From assembly GCA_030765065.1 (NCBI GenBank), contig CM060990.1, positions 11,593,501-11,657,500 on the forward strand: a stretch of 64,000 nucleotides of DNA, in the 5' to 3' direction. The translations under genes and the position numbers were made by a program. The stretch comes from Deroplatys truncata (taxonomy: Eukaryota; Arthropoda; Insecta; Mantodea; Mantidae). The notes beneath the pieces were generated by a model. The model made no database searches. It worked only from the letters and a program-made list of their open reading frames with translations, and was not told the origin of the DNA. Position 1 is the first letter of the stretch; every line of letters begins with the position of its first letter. Below are positions 30,084-41,900 of this stretch, in pieces.

Positions 30084-30109
30084 CTTATATACTGTAGACG
30101 GTGACGTCA
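30084..30109 (-). promoter_or_regulatory. TATA box plus CRE (TGACGTCA) of the Cys/His gene
   Basis: On the minus strand TATATAAG (30091-30084) lies about 50 bp before the ATG at 30033, with the palindromic ATF/CREB site TGACGTCA at 30102-30109 ten bases further upstream. The pairing of a perfect CRE with a TATA box is typical of inducible animal and viral promoters. Confidence 0.55.
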
Positions 30110-30462
30110 CGCAGCGGTGGAGGGGTGGAATGCATGTTGAGACCTGTTATTCACCCTCCAGGCAGAGCCCAGCTGTCTATTTTTTGAATACAATCACCTT
30201 TTTAATAACATTTATAATATTTAACTATAATGTTATCCGTATTTATTTTACTTTTAATAACATATGTAGTATTCACCAATCAATGAGACGCTTCTGAATT
30301 ATGAATACTTTATTCGCAATATTTTATTGAAAGAAATAAGAACTATGAAACTTAATCATTAATTATCAGGGAAAAAATTGTCTAGACTTGGGTTTTTCCA
30401 CGGTTTGTGATGGAAATTCTACGAGCTAAAAGGTATTTACATTGAGTGTCTGGGGGTTTTTC
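30110..30462. other. Noncoding stretch between the right-end promoter and the right TIR
   Basis: About 350 bp, AT-rich after 30180, no open frame of note. Probably upstream regulatory DNA for the minus-strand gene. Confidence 0.5.
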
Positions 30463-31220
30463 AGAGCACTTAGGAAAACAATTACTGGCATTGTTCGCTA
30501 ATGAGGTGAACGCGTCTAAAGATGTCAGCTAATAGAGGTCCCCGTTACCATCAGACAGAAGTAGGTTACGGGTTTTTTCATTACATGCCGGGCTCTTGTT
30601 CGCTAATGGAGTGAAAGCGTCTAACGGGTCAGCTAATGTGTGTCACCGTTACCTCCAGACGGAAGTATGTCGTTGAGCGCTAATGTATGTAAACAGATCC
30701 GGAATGTAAACTTAAAAGCCTATTAATGTGTTGAAAGCGTCTAACATGTTCAGCTAATGGACAAGCGATTTCCCCAGATACAAGAAGGCTGCAGTGTTTC
30801 ATTACATGACAGACTGTTACCGTGAGCAGACTACTTATACTCAAGCTCCAGTCAACAATTCATTAATCAAAAAACTTAATTGCTCGAGGATGCAATCTGC
30901 AGACCTTAGTAATCATAAAAAAAATGTTTGACGAACATTACCTAATTAATTTGCCGAGGGGCAGCAGGACTCGAGAAAACAATTCCATCAAGTCATGACG
31001 CCACAGTAGAACGCATGGGGGAGGGGGTAGAACCTGTTAGCACAGATACTGCCGGCATTAGGTGAGCACACAAAGCGAGAGGGGGCGGGGCCTAACGACA
31101 CGAGACCTGGCGGCATGTGAGCACACAAAGGGAGGGGGCGGGGCTTGTCGGCGTAGAACAAAGAACTTTATCGCTTGTCGGCATCTCTCTGTGGGCTCAA
31201 ACATACATATTATCTCTACT
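30463..31220. repeat. Polinton right terminal inverted repeat (758 bp)
   Basis: Reverse complement of 14611-15368, ending ...TCTCTACT at 31220. It carries the same GC boxes and three iterated inner modules in opposite orientation. Same length as the left copy, with one mismatch noticed. Confidence 0.95.
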
Positions 31221-31226
31221 TACTGC
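31221..31226. repeat. Polinton target-site duplication, right copy (TACTGC)
   Basis: Identical to 14605-14610, immediately after the last base of the right inverted repeat. Confidence 0.95.
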
Positions 31227-31373
31227 CACTAATATGCACTGGTATCTAATACTTACACTGGCATTTACTACTACCACTACTACCTGCTACTACCAGCTAG
31301 TACTACTACCACTGCTACGTATTACTACTGCAACTTTTAACTAATGCTTCTACCACTGATACCTATTGGTACG

Positions 31374-31451
<78 letters not shown>

Positions 31452-32877
31452 ATAGTGGCACCTAATACTACTACCACTACTAATTAGTGTTACTTGATAC
31501 TAATACCACCGACACCTACCAGTACCTATTACCGCTGCCACTATTACCTAGTACTGCCTACTAGTACCTAATACTGCTACCACTGATAATTAATACTACT
31601 GCCTACTAGTACCTAATACTGCTACCACTGATAATTAATACTACTACCACTACTGCAAATTAGTACCTAATACTACCATTGTCACCTACTACTTCCACTA
31701 CTACATACTATTACCTAATGCTACCACTGTTATCTACTAGTACCTAACACTAATACCACTACCAATTTATACTTAATACTGTTACCACTGATAACTACTC
31801 GTGCCTAATGATACTACTGCTACCACTGGTACATAATTCTACTACAGTAATACCTACTAGCTCCCAATACCATTACAACTACTGCCTACTGGTTAGTACC
31901 TAATACTTCCACTGCAACCTAGAACCACATAGTACTACTGCCATTACTACCTACTAGTATCTTATACTACCACCACTGCTACCTATTAGTACCCGATACC
32001 ACCACTGCTACACACTAGTACTTAATACTAATAGTTAGTACTACGGCCCTGTACTGCCCACTAGAACGTAATACAACCACAAGTGGATTAAGTACTACTA
32101 CCACTACTAGTACCCAGTGCTACCTTCTCGTACCAACAACTACTACGACTACTGCTACTACTACTACCACTACTACCATTTGCTAGTATCTAATACTACT
32201 ACTACTATCTTCTAGTACCTAGTACTAACACCACTACCTACTAGTACCCAATATTAGCACCACTACCTACTACTGCTACTATTACTACGGTTACCTACCA
32301 CTGCATAATACTACCAAAGCCACCACCTACTAGTACCTAATACTACTACTGCTACCTACTATTGCATAATACTATCACCACTACCACTACCTATTGGTAC
32401 CTAATACTACTAGTGTTACCTCTTAGTGCATAATAGTACCACCACCACTACCTACTAATGCCTAATAAAACTACCGCTACCTACTAGTCATAGTACTACC
32501 ACCAGCACCACCACTACGCACTAGTGTCTAATACTACTAGTACTAGTATCCAATACTACTACTACTTCTTACTAGTTCAGAATGCTACCACAACCCCTAC
32601 TATTTCCTAATACTACTACTTTTGTACACTATTACTAAATATTACTACTACCACTACCATCAACTAGTACTATATACTACTACTACCAACGCTACTACTT
32701 ATTAGTACCTACTATGACTACTACTGCCTACTAGAACCTAATACTGCTACTGCTACGTTCTAGTACCTAGTACTACCACCACTACCTACTAGTACTTAAT
32801 ACTACCACCACTGTCACTATCTACTGCTACCTAATACTAGCATCACTACCTACTGGCACCTACTACTACTACTACTA

Positions 32878-32919
<42 letters not shown>

Positions 32920-33556
32920 ATACTGTTACCTACCAGTGCAAATATACTACCACCTCCACTATCTAGTAATACCTAATACTACTACTGCTACCTACTGTTT
33001 TCATAATACTACCAACACCACCACCACTACCTACCGGTACCTAATACCACTACTGCTACATACGATTACTTAATACTAACGCCACTACCACTACCTACTA
33101 GTATCTCATACTGCCACCACTATCACCTACTAGTACCTGATACTACCACTACTACCAGCACTAGCTACTAGTATCTAATACTACTACTCTTACCTACTAG
33201 TGCATAATACTACCACCACCACTACCCACTAGTTCGTAATGCTACTAATGCTACCTACTAGTACCTTACACTACAGCCGCTACCAGTACATATTAGTACC
33301 AAATACTACTCCTAATACCATTACTACTACTAGTGGTACGTTATACTACACTTACAAACACCACTACCTATTGGTACCTAGTACTTCTGTTAGTAGTACT
33401 TAATACAACACTACAACCACCACTACCCCACTGGTTGCTAATACTACTACTTCTACCATGTAGTATCAAATGCTACTACCACCACCACTTGGCACTACTA
33501 CCTAATACTACTACTGCTAGTATCTAATATTACTACTACAGCCTACTAGTGCTCAA

Positions 33557-33600
<44 letters not shown>

Positions 33601-34070
33601 ATACTACTACTACTGCCTACTAATGCATAATATTACCACAACCACTACCCACTAATACCTAATACTACTACTGCTACCTACTACTACCAAATACTAACAC
33701 CACCACTGGACATTAGTATCTACTACTACTAACAGTATCCAATACTACCACTACTGCCTACTAGTTGTTAATACCACTCACTAGTACTTAATACTACTAC
33801 TGCTACCTACTAGTACCTAATACTACCACCACTAGCACTAATATTATTACCTACTAGTGCATAATACTACCATCACCACTACCCACTAGTACCTAATACT
33901 ACTACCACCTGCACCACCACTACTCATTAAGATTTTTCCCATTCATTTCAAAGAACTACTACTACTACTAGTACTACTACTGCTAGAACTACTACTAGTA
34001 CTGGTACTACTACTACCACCACCACCACCCACCACCACACTACCTACTACTATAATTAACGAACTAACCA
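31227..34070. repeat. CTA-rich minisatellite array (right part)
   Basis: Irregular units of the type CTACTAGTACCTAATACTACTAC, with pure (CTA/TAC)n runs at about 31371-31450, 32862-32918 and 33558-33602. This is the continuation of the array at 12310-14604. It ends near 34070 in CCACCACC-rich sequence. Predicted short proteins in it are repeat translations. Confidence 0.9.
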
Positions 34071-34436
34071 TTGAATGTAATATTGGTACCTATTAAGAAT
34101 GTAATTAGCAACCCCTCACTCATCTCAAGGTTCTAATGAATTTCTTTTTAAAAGGGTCAGGTGAGAAGTTAGCCATCGGAGCAATAGGATCGCCTAAGTA
34201 TATTTCCTTTTATTTTTCTCTCTCTCGGCAATGATATTGTCAGTGAACTGCTTGTTGTACATATATCCAGATGAAGAGCTGAATTGTTTTGAGGGGTGGC
34301 CAGCAATGGAATCCAAGCCAGCACTGGGCGTTGAGCAGCAAGTGCTGGCTTTTAGATCCACCTGTCCCAATGGTTGGCCCACCTCCACAGTATCTTCGAT
34401 TGACGTGTCTGATGTAGAACGGGAAAATGCTGAAGG
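34071..34436. other. Short unique stretch between array and SINE
   Basis: No domain-bearing frame. It contains the unoccupied-site side of the 34437 SINE insertion. Confidence 0.4.
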
Positions 34437-34806
34437 TATTGCCTCTTGGAGGCTGCGCCGTGGCCGAGTGGTTAGACCGCTCGCCTCCCACCGAGGCGGA
34501 CCGGGTTCAATCCCAGGGACCTGCATGTGGGATTTGTGGTGGACGAAGCGGCGTCTGGGCGGGTTTTCTCCGGGATTTGCGGTTTCCCCCGCCATTCATT
34601 CATTTCACCAACATTTCGCTTCATCTACTTCCTTCATCCCATACCAGGCATCGGGCTGATCACCCATCCTGGATGCTCTGTCTGATCCATGAGTGTCTGC
34701 TCCTCGACGGGTCTCTGACCCCAGGCACCCTCCTGTAAGTCCTGGGGGGTGTAAGTCCTACATAAGAGGAGGGTAAACAGATGATGAATGAATATTGCCT
34801 CTTGGA
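34437..34806 (+). mobile_element. Full-length tRNA-derived SINE with 14-bp target duplication
   Basis: The body is 34451-34792, flanked by perfect copies of TATTGCCTCTTGGA at 34437-34450 and 34793-34806. The head is tRNA-like: GCCGTGGCCGAGTGGTTAGA (A box, Leu/Ser-type) and GGACCGGGTTCAATCCC (B box). The tail contains blocks shared with the SINE at 5440-5790 and ends in ATGATGAATGAA repeats. The perfect duplication shows a recent insertion by LINE-type target-primed machinery. Confidence 0.92.
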
Positions 34807-36396
34807 TGCTTGTTCTACTGCAGGTTTTTCTTTGAACTTTAACGCGTTCTTTTGCCGTGTTTTTGTCAATCACTTCAGAAATGCCACATTTAGCACAAGT
34901 TTTATTTCCAACCTTCACATGTACAAAATCCAATTCTCCGTAAACATGAATTTGTCTCCCACCCTGATGCTTAGAAATTTTGTTACAAAATAAAACAATT
35001 GTGTTAATACTTGTTAAATTTTGTGAATTACTGAGTCTACTCAGCCAAGGTATCTGTATTTATACTTCTCAGTTCCCAGAAAGAAAATTCTGGAACGTTC
35101 TCTTCTATGAGCAAGCTTCTAGGGAGGAGAAAAAAGAGAAAGAAATACTAAGAAGATTCCCGATTATTTTGGGTTTCTCTTTCTGGTTTCTATAGAGGAG
35201 GAAATGCTTGGATCAACATCTCATGACTCAGTTTCTGTTTACAACATGATGCATCAATGGCCACCTCTCATTACACTCTCTTACATCACAGGTCATAACA
35301 CTACCTGTTACATAATATGTTAGTTGATATAGTATTTCAAGATCACCACCACACGCAACAAGTTGCTAGAATAGTTCTTATTCCATACCAGCATGCTCCG
35401 GTTCTTGAATGTAAAATATGAGACGTACAGAGGCTAAAAGTTGGAGTAGTTAAATTTATTACGTTATTTGCGCGTGTTTTACTGTAATGTAGTTAATGCC
35501 CACCTCTAATCTAAACTAGGCAAACAAACAAGCTTTGCACACAGGAAAAGAGAAACTTAAGCACAAAATTGCAAGAAACATTTTCATTTAAGAGAGTCCT
35601 TTAAACCATCAGTTATATATTACGAGATAATTAGTCAACCATATTATCTATCAAGGTTTGGTATACTTTTGAAGAGGTTAAGATAGAGAGAAGGAAATAA
35701 GCAATCGCCGAAGTAAAGTACGGTAGTGTTGCTAAACAGAGATGTGCTAAACCTTTGAACCCAAAATGACTTTACAAAATTAACACAAAGGTATCTCGAA
35801 AGGCATGATTAGCTGAGAGAAAGTGGCCTGGATAATCGGGGGAAAGGGGCTATATCGCTATGTAAATGCAGGTCAAATGTTTTCCGCTAGATGAGCGATC
35901 CTATCAGGACATTTTTCCTACTTTCGCAACGATGATTATCAGCAGAGTGAGGTGATAGGATGGAGTGAAAAAGTATGTCAGTATCATAGACATGACCTTG
36001 GAATTACGAGTTCTCGCTTTCTTCCTGCAACATTGTTTAAATAAATGATCTAAAATCACCCAGACAAGCAAAAAGAAATAAGCTGATTACGGAGTAAAGT
36101 ATTGTTTGCATTACCCCGTGACCTGCTAAAGCGCTTTTCATTTAATTAATTAATTATTTATTTATTACTGTTCCTGAATCGCGTCTGTTTGGACTGAGTT
36201 CAAAAACCGAGTATTAAAGTTTCATTTAGATAAGACTGAAGATTAATATATAATCGTTTTAATGTTCAGTAAACACAATGAAGCAATTAAACTTTAAATA
36301 TTGTGAAACTCTGACAATTATTCGACATATGGCGTCCAAGATATAAATAAGATTTCCTCACAATTACCATGTATCCGCAACAAGTTGCGACAGTTT
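34807..36396. other. Unassigned AT-rich DNA
   Basis: No gene or repeat recognised. Confidence 0.45.
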
Positions 36397-36836
36397 GTGC
36401 AGATCTCATAAGCATCATGGAGGGTCCCCGGAACCGAGGCTAGTCGGCCCTTTATGCTTTCAACGTGACCCCTAGGAGGGAGGGAGCGACCCGAAGGGCA
36501 TCGGATCCGCCCGGATACGGACGGGGTCACTAACGCATCCGTCTCTGCCCCCAGCCTCCATGGTCCCCAGGAGCGGAACCTCACGCTGAGATGAGACCTA
36601 ACTGAGCGGGAAAAAACCTTTATAGAGCGCGAACCACCGTCCAGCCACAACCAGGAAGATGAGAGGAAGGAGAGTCGTGGTAGAAGATGACTCATTCAAG
36701 CATTCGCCTGGCGACCCGGGGAAACCGCGAAAAACCCATGGGTCAGAGCGGGCGGTCGCCTGGGATTGATGTCGGGACCTCCCGAATGCGGGCCATAGAC
36801 CAAAAGCCATCCCGTTCGGTGCAGATCTCGTAGGCA
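36397..36836 (-). mobile_element. SINE-like insertion, minus orientation, with 18-bp duplication
   Basis: GC-richer block bounded by GTGCAGATCTC(A/G)TA(A/G)GCA at 36397-36414 and 36819-36836 (two mismatches). Read on minus, it begins with an ACCGAACGGGATGGC tRNA-like head near 36818 and contains GCATTCGGGAGGTCCCGAC, parallel to the heads of the SINEs at 5790 and 37545. Confidence 0.75.
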
Positions 36837-37256
36837 AGAGGCACGTTGTCTTCGATTTAAGGGCTCAAGTTGTCCTTTCTCCTCAAGACTAGAAAACTAA
36901 AAGCACAGGAAGACAATGTTAGAAAATATCGGAGACTAGTTTCTGGTTTACGCAGGTTAGAGCCTAAATCAGCGATGATAGAAGACATGCATAATTAGAA
37001 ACGCAATCTTCTATTCTGACCGACTGCTGTTCATTGCTTCCAAATGATATGCAGCAAAGCAGGCGGTGGGGCATATGCGTGGCGTGAAAGTTAGGGAGCA
37101 GACAAACAAAGGCAAAGTGAGCAACTGTAAAAAGACCTACAATTGCATTAAACGATGGACAAAACTGTGTCTCCAGATTAAAGGAGGAACCACATTTCCT
37201 TTCTCTACTTGTGAGCAAATGTCAGTGGCGCATCTTGTTTGGATATTAAAGTGACC
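36837..37256. other. Unassigned DNA between two SINEs
   Basis: Nothing recognisable; short open frames only. Confidence 0.4.
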
Positions 37257-37545
37257 CTACGCGGATCTATTGCGCTTACCACGCCCAGGAGGAACACGGC
37301 GGGCCCCTCGGAGAAGACAGAGCCGACACTTCACATCCCCTAGGCCTACATGAAACATGAAAGGGAAAGCGAAATGATAGGAATTGAGGGAAAGGAAGTT
37401 CGTGGTATAAGGGAAACCGTCCCAGGATTCGCCTAGCCAACCAGGGTAAACCCAACGTGAGATTGGCCGGCACCATGAATCGAACCCAGGACCTTCCGAA
37501 TGCGAGCCTCGCACGTTACCACGAAGCCACCTCGCTCGGTATGAA
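37257..37545 (-). mobile_element. tRNA-derived SINE, minus orientation
   Basis: Minus-strand head ACCGAGCGAGGTGGCTTCGT near 37540, followed by GCATTCGGAAGGTCCTGGGT and a B-box-like GGTTCGATTC. The body (AACGTGAGATTGGCC, AATTGAGGGAAAGGAAG on plus) shares phrases with the 36397-36836 insertion, e.g. the region of GAAACCG and the CGCCTRGC block. Confidence 0.75.
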
Positions 37546-38504
37546 TATTATCATATTAAAGTTGCAATTATTTCAAATTATATTTATTGCAAACTATGTT
37601 GACATTGGATACTTTCTAAACAGATCCCCAAAATCTAAACTTTCTGCCTCAGTCTTGGCTCTAAGTCGACGTTTTTCACAGACAACTGGGAGCAAATAAA
37701 TTAGCAAAATGGATTTAACTAAGTTTGCTTACAATGTCGTGCTTGAAGCATTTTACAGTACTTAAAATGGAAGGAAACTGTTTTTAACATTTCATAGAAA
37801 TAAAATTTATTAAATACAATTTATAAATACCAAATTTACTTTAAAATTCCTATATAGTAGCTAGCATATAAACACGTTAGGATTGTGTGTTTAATCATCA
37901 AGCAAATAAGTGTACCTGAGTATGCAAAAAGGAAAAGAGCTAAAAGTGTGTTTCAGCTACTCTCTCTAAATGTCACTCTCTATGTATTCATTTTGGGGTA
38001 CTTCAATTATCAGAATTGCTCAACTGTAGTATGGTTAGATGCGACAGAATTTACACAAAATTGTCCTCTATTATGCCTTTTCGTTCACCAGCCGGTGTAT
38101 TTAAAAGAAATAATGACAGGAAGAATACTAAACATTGATTTGAAACTCGATGGGCCTAGTCACTTGTACTTCTTCAGGACTATACACATCCTGACATCTG
38201 TACCATATATTGTGGCACGTGTCACGGTTCACAATAGCCCGTTAACGGGAACGGGAATACATATCGATAACAAAGATGAAAGTCGATTTTGCGCACTCTA
38301 ACTCACCAACGATATATTTTCACGTGCTTCCAATTCAGCCAACATAATGAGGGCTAGCCAACTGAAAATTCGATAGAGTAAACATTTCCTAAACGCAGAT
38401 CCATTACATTTCCCGTTCCTCTAGTCGTACCAAGCTTCGCTCCTTTATTAAACCGCCTGCATAAAAGTTGTTTGTTGTTCTTTGTCAACTTTTACCGGTT
38501 TTAG
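37546..38504. other. Unassigned DNA
   Basis: The longest open frame here (37885-38301) shows no domain or codon pattern I can recognise. I do not call it a gene. Confidence 0.4.
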
Positions 38505-38900
38505 CTGATCTGGGATCAGGACAATTTCCGTGGTTTCATTTTCCCAGCTTGCGACTAGAGACAGATGTAGCGGCCGTTTTTCATGTCAGCACAATGGATC
38601 TGTGGGTGTCAGGTTCTGAGATCAGGACAATTTCCTTGGTTTCATTTTCCCAGCTTGCGACTAGAGACAGATGTAGCGGCCGTTTTTCATGTCAGCACAA
38701 TGGATCTGCGGGTGTCAGGATCTGAGATCAGGACAGTTTGTTCCAGTTTAATTTTCCCAGCTTGGGACTAGAGAGAACTAGAGCCCGTTTCATGTCAGCA
38801 CAATGGATCTGCGGGTGTCAGGGTCTGAGGCTAGGACAGTTTCTTCCAGTTTCATTTTCCCAGGTTGCGACTAGAGAGAGCTCTACCGGTCGTTTCATGT
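38505..38900. repeat. Short tandem array, about 113-bp unit, roughly 3.5 copies
   Basis: Units start near 38505, 38614, 38728 and 38837 with (G/T)CTGAGATCAGGACA and contain TTCATTTTCCCAGCTTGCGA and ATGTCAGCACAATGGATCTG. The last copies are more diverged. It is a small array, not coding. Confidence 0.85.
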
Positions 38901-41900
38901 TACGGCCGCCTTGAATAATTCCTACAGTGAAGAGTAATATGGTGCCCGAGAACGCGAGAACGACAAAGTTAAAACTTGGCCAAGTCTTGTTTCCCGGGAC
39001 CCGGGGAAGCTTCCCGTTAAGTGTGAACACTGACATTACAATACACGCTTTGTGGTTCTCGTTCTGGTTACCCTTCTCGGTTACTGTGAGCCAGCATTTG
39101 CACAAAACAAATACCACAACTTCAACTATCTAATGTGCAAGAACACTTAACTCCAAAGATTATCATTTGGCACTTTCATTTCCAACATTAAGTGTATTTT
39201 TCTCGTCTTTAACAGTTCGTTTCAATAATACAATAAACATGTTTTATTCAGGTATTGAATTTTTCCTTCGAACCCTTTTGTGAAGAAATCTAGGAATATA
39301 TTTAGTCTATATAAGCAAACAATCAACTATTATAAACTGGTTTAAATGCTAAACTCCAGGTTTTGTAAGTAAAAACAATCTTTGACGTGTAAATGTTTAT
39401 TATGTGAGAAGAAACACAATCACAGAACACTACAGCCCCAAGAAACAGAATTAGGAAAGTTTAATGACGAAACGTCATAGCGCGAACATCTCCTGCCGGT
39501 CGGTCGTTTATAGCATTTTTAACAGAAACAATAACTTAAACCGATGCACATCTGCCTGATTCAAATCGAGAAGGGATTCTCCGACAGCCCTGTGCAAACT
39601 GTAGACGAAGAATGCGAAACTTTCAATACGTATTCCAGTTTTTCGTTCTGTGACTGAAAATTGCAACATATCCCTTGGGCGATTTGTATACAACTAAATG
39701 TATTATGATTCTGAAAGCTTAAGGCCGAACTAAAGCCTTATTAAAACAAGCTGCGAACCGTATATGCAAACTAATATGCTCTGCATACAGGAATAACAAT
39801 TTTTTTTTCGAGGCAGAAATACATTTGTATTATTTTCTTACTAAACTGGGATTTATAATTTGATGAGCGTCCAGCGAGCTACCAGCTTATCACCAGAATA
39901 TACCTCAAGGTGCTCATTTATATGTGAGGCTGTGCCATTTGTTCAACTTCTGCTGCCACATGGCGCGTCTTCACGGGTTTCAACCTTGGCTAGGCTTTTC
40001 TTTCCTTTGAAGGAAGAAGTAGGTATATTGTGCTAGCCTTGGTAGGCCTGCGCGACTGTCAGGGTCTTCATACTACATTCACATATGATTACAGAGCGGC
40101 GTAATACAATAGTATATTATACAAGAGGGCTATAATGAAGACCAAGTATGTATATGAAGCGAACGGTAGCGACTTCAGTCAAGTTGCAAAGACTGTTATT
40201 GGTCGACCAAGTATAATTTCTAAGGCTTGAGTTTTTGGCTTGCCAGTTATGTATAGTTGAATGCCAGTGGGACCTGGACGCTCGCGTCTTTGCGAGTAGT
40301 GCAATACTATGGAGTCCATGCCGTATTTATTAATCTTTTGTAGGTAAACATGAAAACAAGACAATTTACTAGAATATAACAATTACAATGAACAGAATTT
40401 ACTTTAAATGCACACACTTCGTCGTTTATCTGGGGAATGGATCTTGAAGGTGTGGGCTGCCGAGTAAGAGCTACGTCACATGTGATATGGTGTGGTGACC
40501 AAAAAGAATATTAGAGACTAGACTTTGAATTGACTTGCACCCTCCATTTGCAGTCATTGAAATTTGATGCTTTTTGGATGTCCTGTGGGCTCGCCACAAA
40601 ACTTCGAGCTGCTTTAAGGCAATGCATCGGTGAAATTTAGTTAAAGATGAGATGATTTCTTTTAATATAAATAACTTTAAAGCCACAAATGCCTATTTAA
40701 TTGGTCCTATGCCAGTTAGGTAACGCATCGCATTGAACTTTAACTCCATTTTTCAGCATTGAAAACGCCCCTTGGACCACAGTTTATGACTTGATGCTTG
40801 ACATTTTCACGAATTACGAATATGAGCATTTTATGCACTAGTTAAAAAGTGTTAAATAATTCAGTTGAAATTAATTGTTTTCAACGACTCACCTTGGAAA
40901 AGTCGAGAACTGCAATTACATTATATAAAACGTTTATCTTAAACTAATTAAAATTCAGAAATGCCTGCATAAAAATGTCTTCGTATTCGTGCACTAAGCC
41001 GAAATGAAATATTGGAGAGCGACACGATAAGCCGTGGGGTCCAAGGAGCACATCAACACAGCACTTCGACAGAGCTCGTTAGAAGTTTGTGTGCACTAAA
41101 TGCTTTATGTTCTGATATGGTGAAACAAATTAGTAGAAACCTGCAGATTTTCACAGGTGCATGACCTCAACCGCTTTGTGTGTTAATATCATGTGCAGTT
41201 GCGAAGAAAGTCAATGAGGATATGGTAAAATTTCAAATTTGTTAGTCTCTCAAGAAAACTGAATCAAAAGCGTTTAAGCTTATTGATGATGATAGCACAT
41301 GTTCCACTACATCCTGTATTCTAATAGAGTCGGCATTTGGCTTACAGGTTTTAAGGAGATTTTAGGTGAAAATGATATTTTTTAGTTTTCAGTTCTATCG
41401 TATAAATATTTTATGGACACCCATGAATCATTTTGGCCAACATTTTTCAAGTTGCGCCATTTTGAAGTGTTTAAATCTCCCGTGCGCTCCCTTTAAACAC
41501 CACTAGACTCCCACTTCCTCTTTCTGTATGCATTTTTTTCTCAGCTTTACATTTTTGCGCACGAAATTTATTCCTTGCATCTTAGTTTTGCTCCAATGTA
41601 TATGTAAATTTGCATACATAATCCCAAATGTGCTAACTAAAGATTTATGATTGCTTTATTCATTGTGCCAGAAAAATTTAGTCTTACTGTGCTAAAGCAT
41701 CATAAAATGTCACTATCATACTCCTCTGACAAATGTGAATGCTCAAGGCAGTTTTAAAATATTTGCATTTTTTTGCTAATTATGAATATTTAATTGGATT
41801 ATCTCAGAAACTATTTGAGCTAGAGCTGGACCTTTGCAGATATTTCTTTATTTATTGGTCTAAAGTGTGCCAGTTTTCAACGAAATAGCTTTAACATTAC

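Larger units (their letters stand above)
14611..31220. mobile_element. Complete Polinton/Maverick element, 16,610 bp
   Basis: A self-synthesising virus-like DNA transposon. It has 758-bp inverted repeats, AG...CT termini and a perfect 6-bp target duplication. Hallmark genes are all present: family-B DNA polymerase, retroviral-type integrase with chromodomain, A32/FtsK-like ATPase, adenain-like protease, penton and double-jelly-roll major capsid protein, plus a PLA2/pX-like virion protein. Genes lie in strand-coherent blocks: polymerase (+), four-gene block (-), five-gene block (+), two genes (-). Adjacent genes mostly overlap or are only a few bases apart, as in viral genomes. TIR identity is nearly complete (one mismatch noticed, near 15290), implying recent insertion or terminal homogenisation. 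The only clear lesion is a frameshift in the polymerase. It could equally be called an endogenous adintovirus-like element. Confidence 0.98.

Noticed and set aside
34453-34525. Possible tRNA-Leu/Ser gene
   Set aside because: It is the head of a SINE with a full tail and a 14-bp target duplication, not a free-standing tRNA gene.
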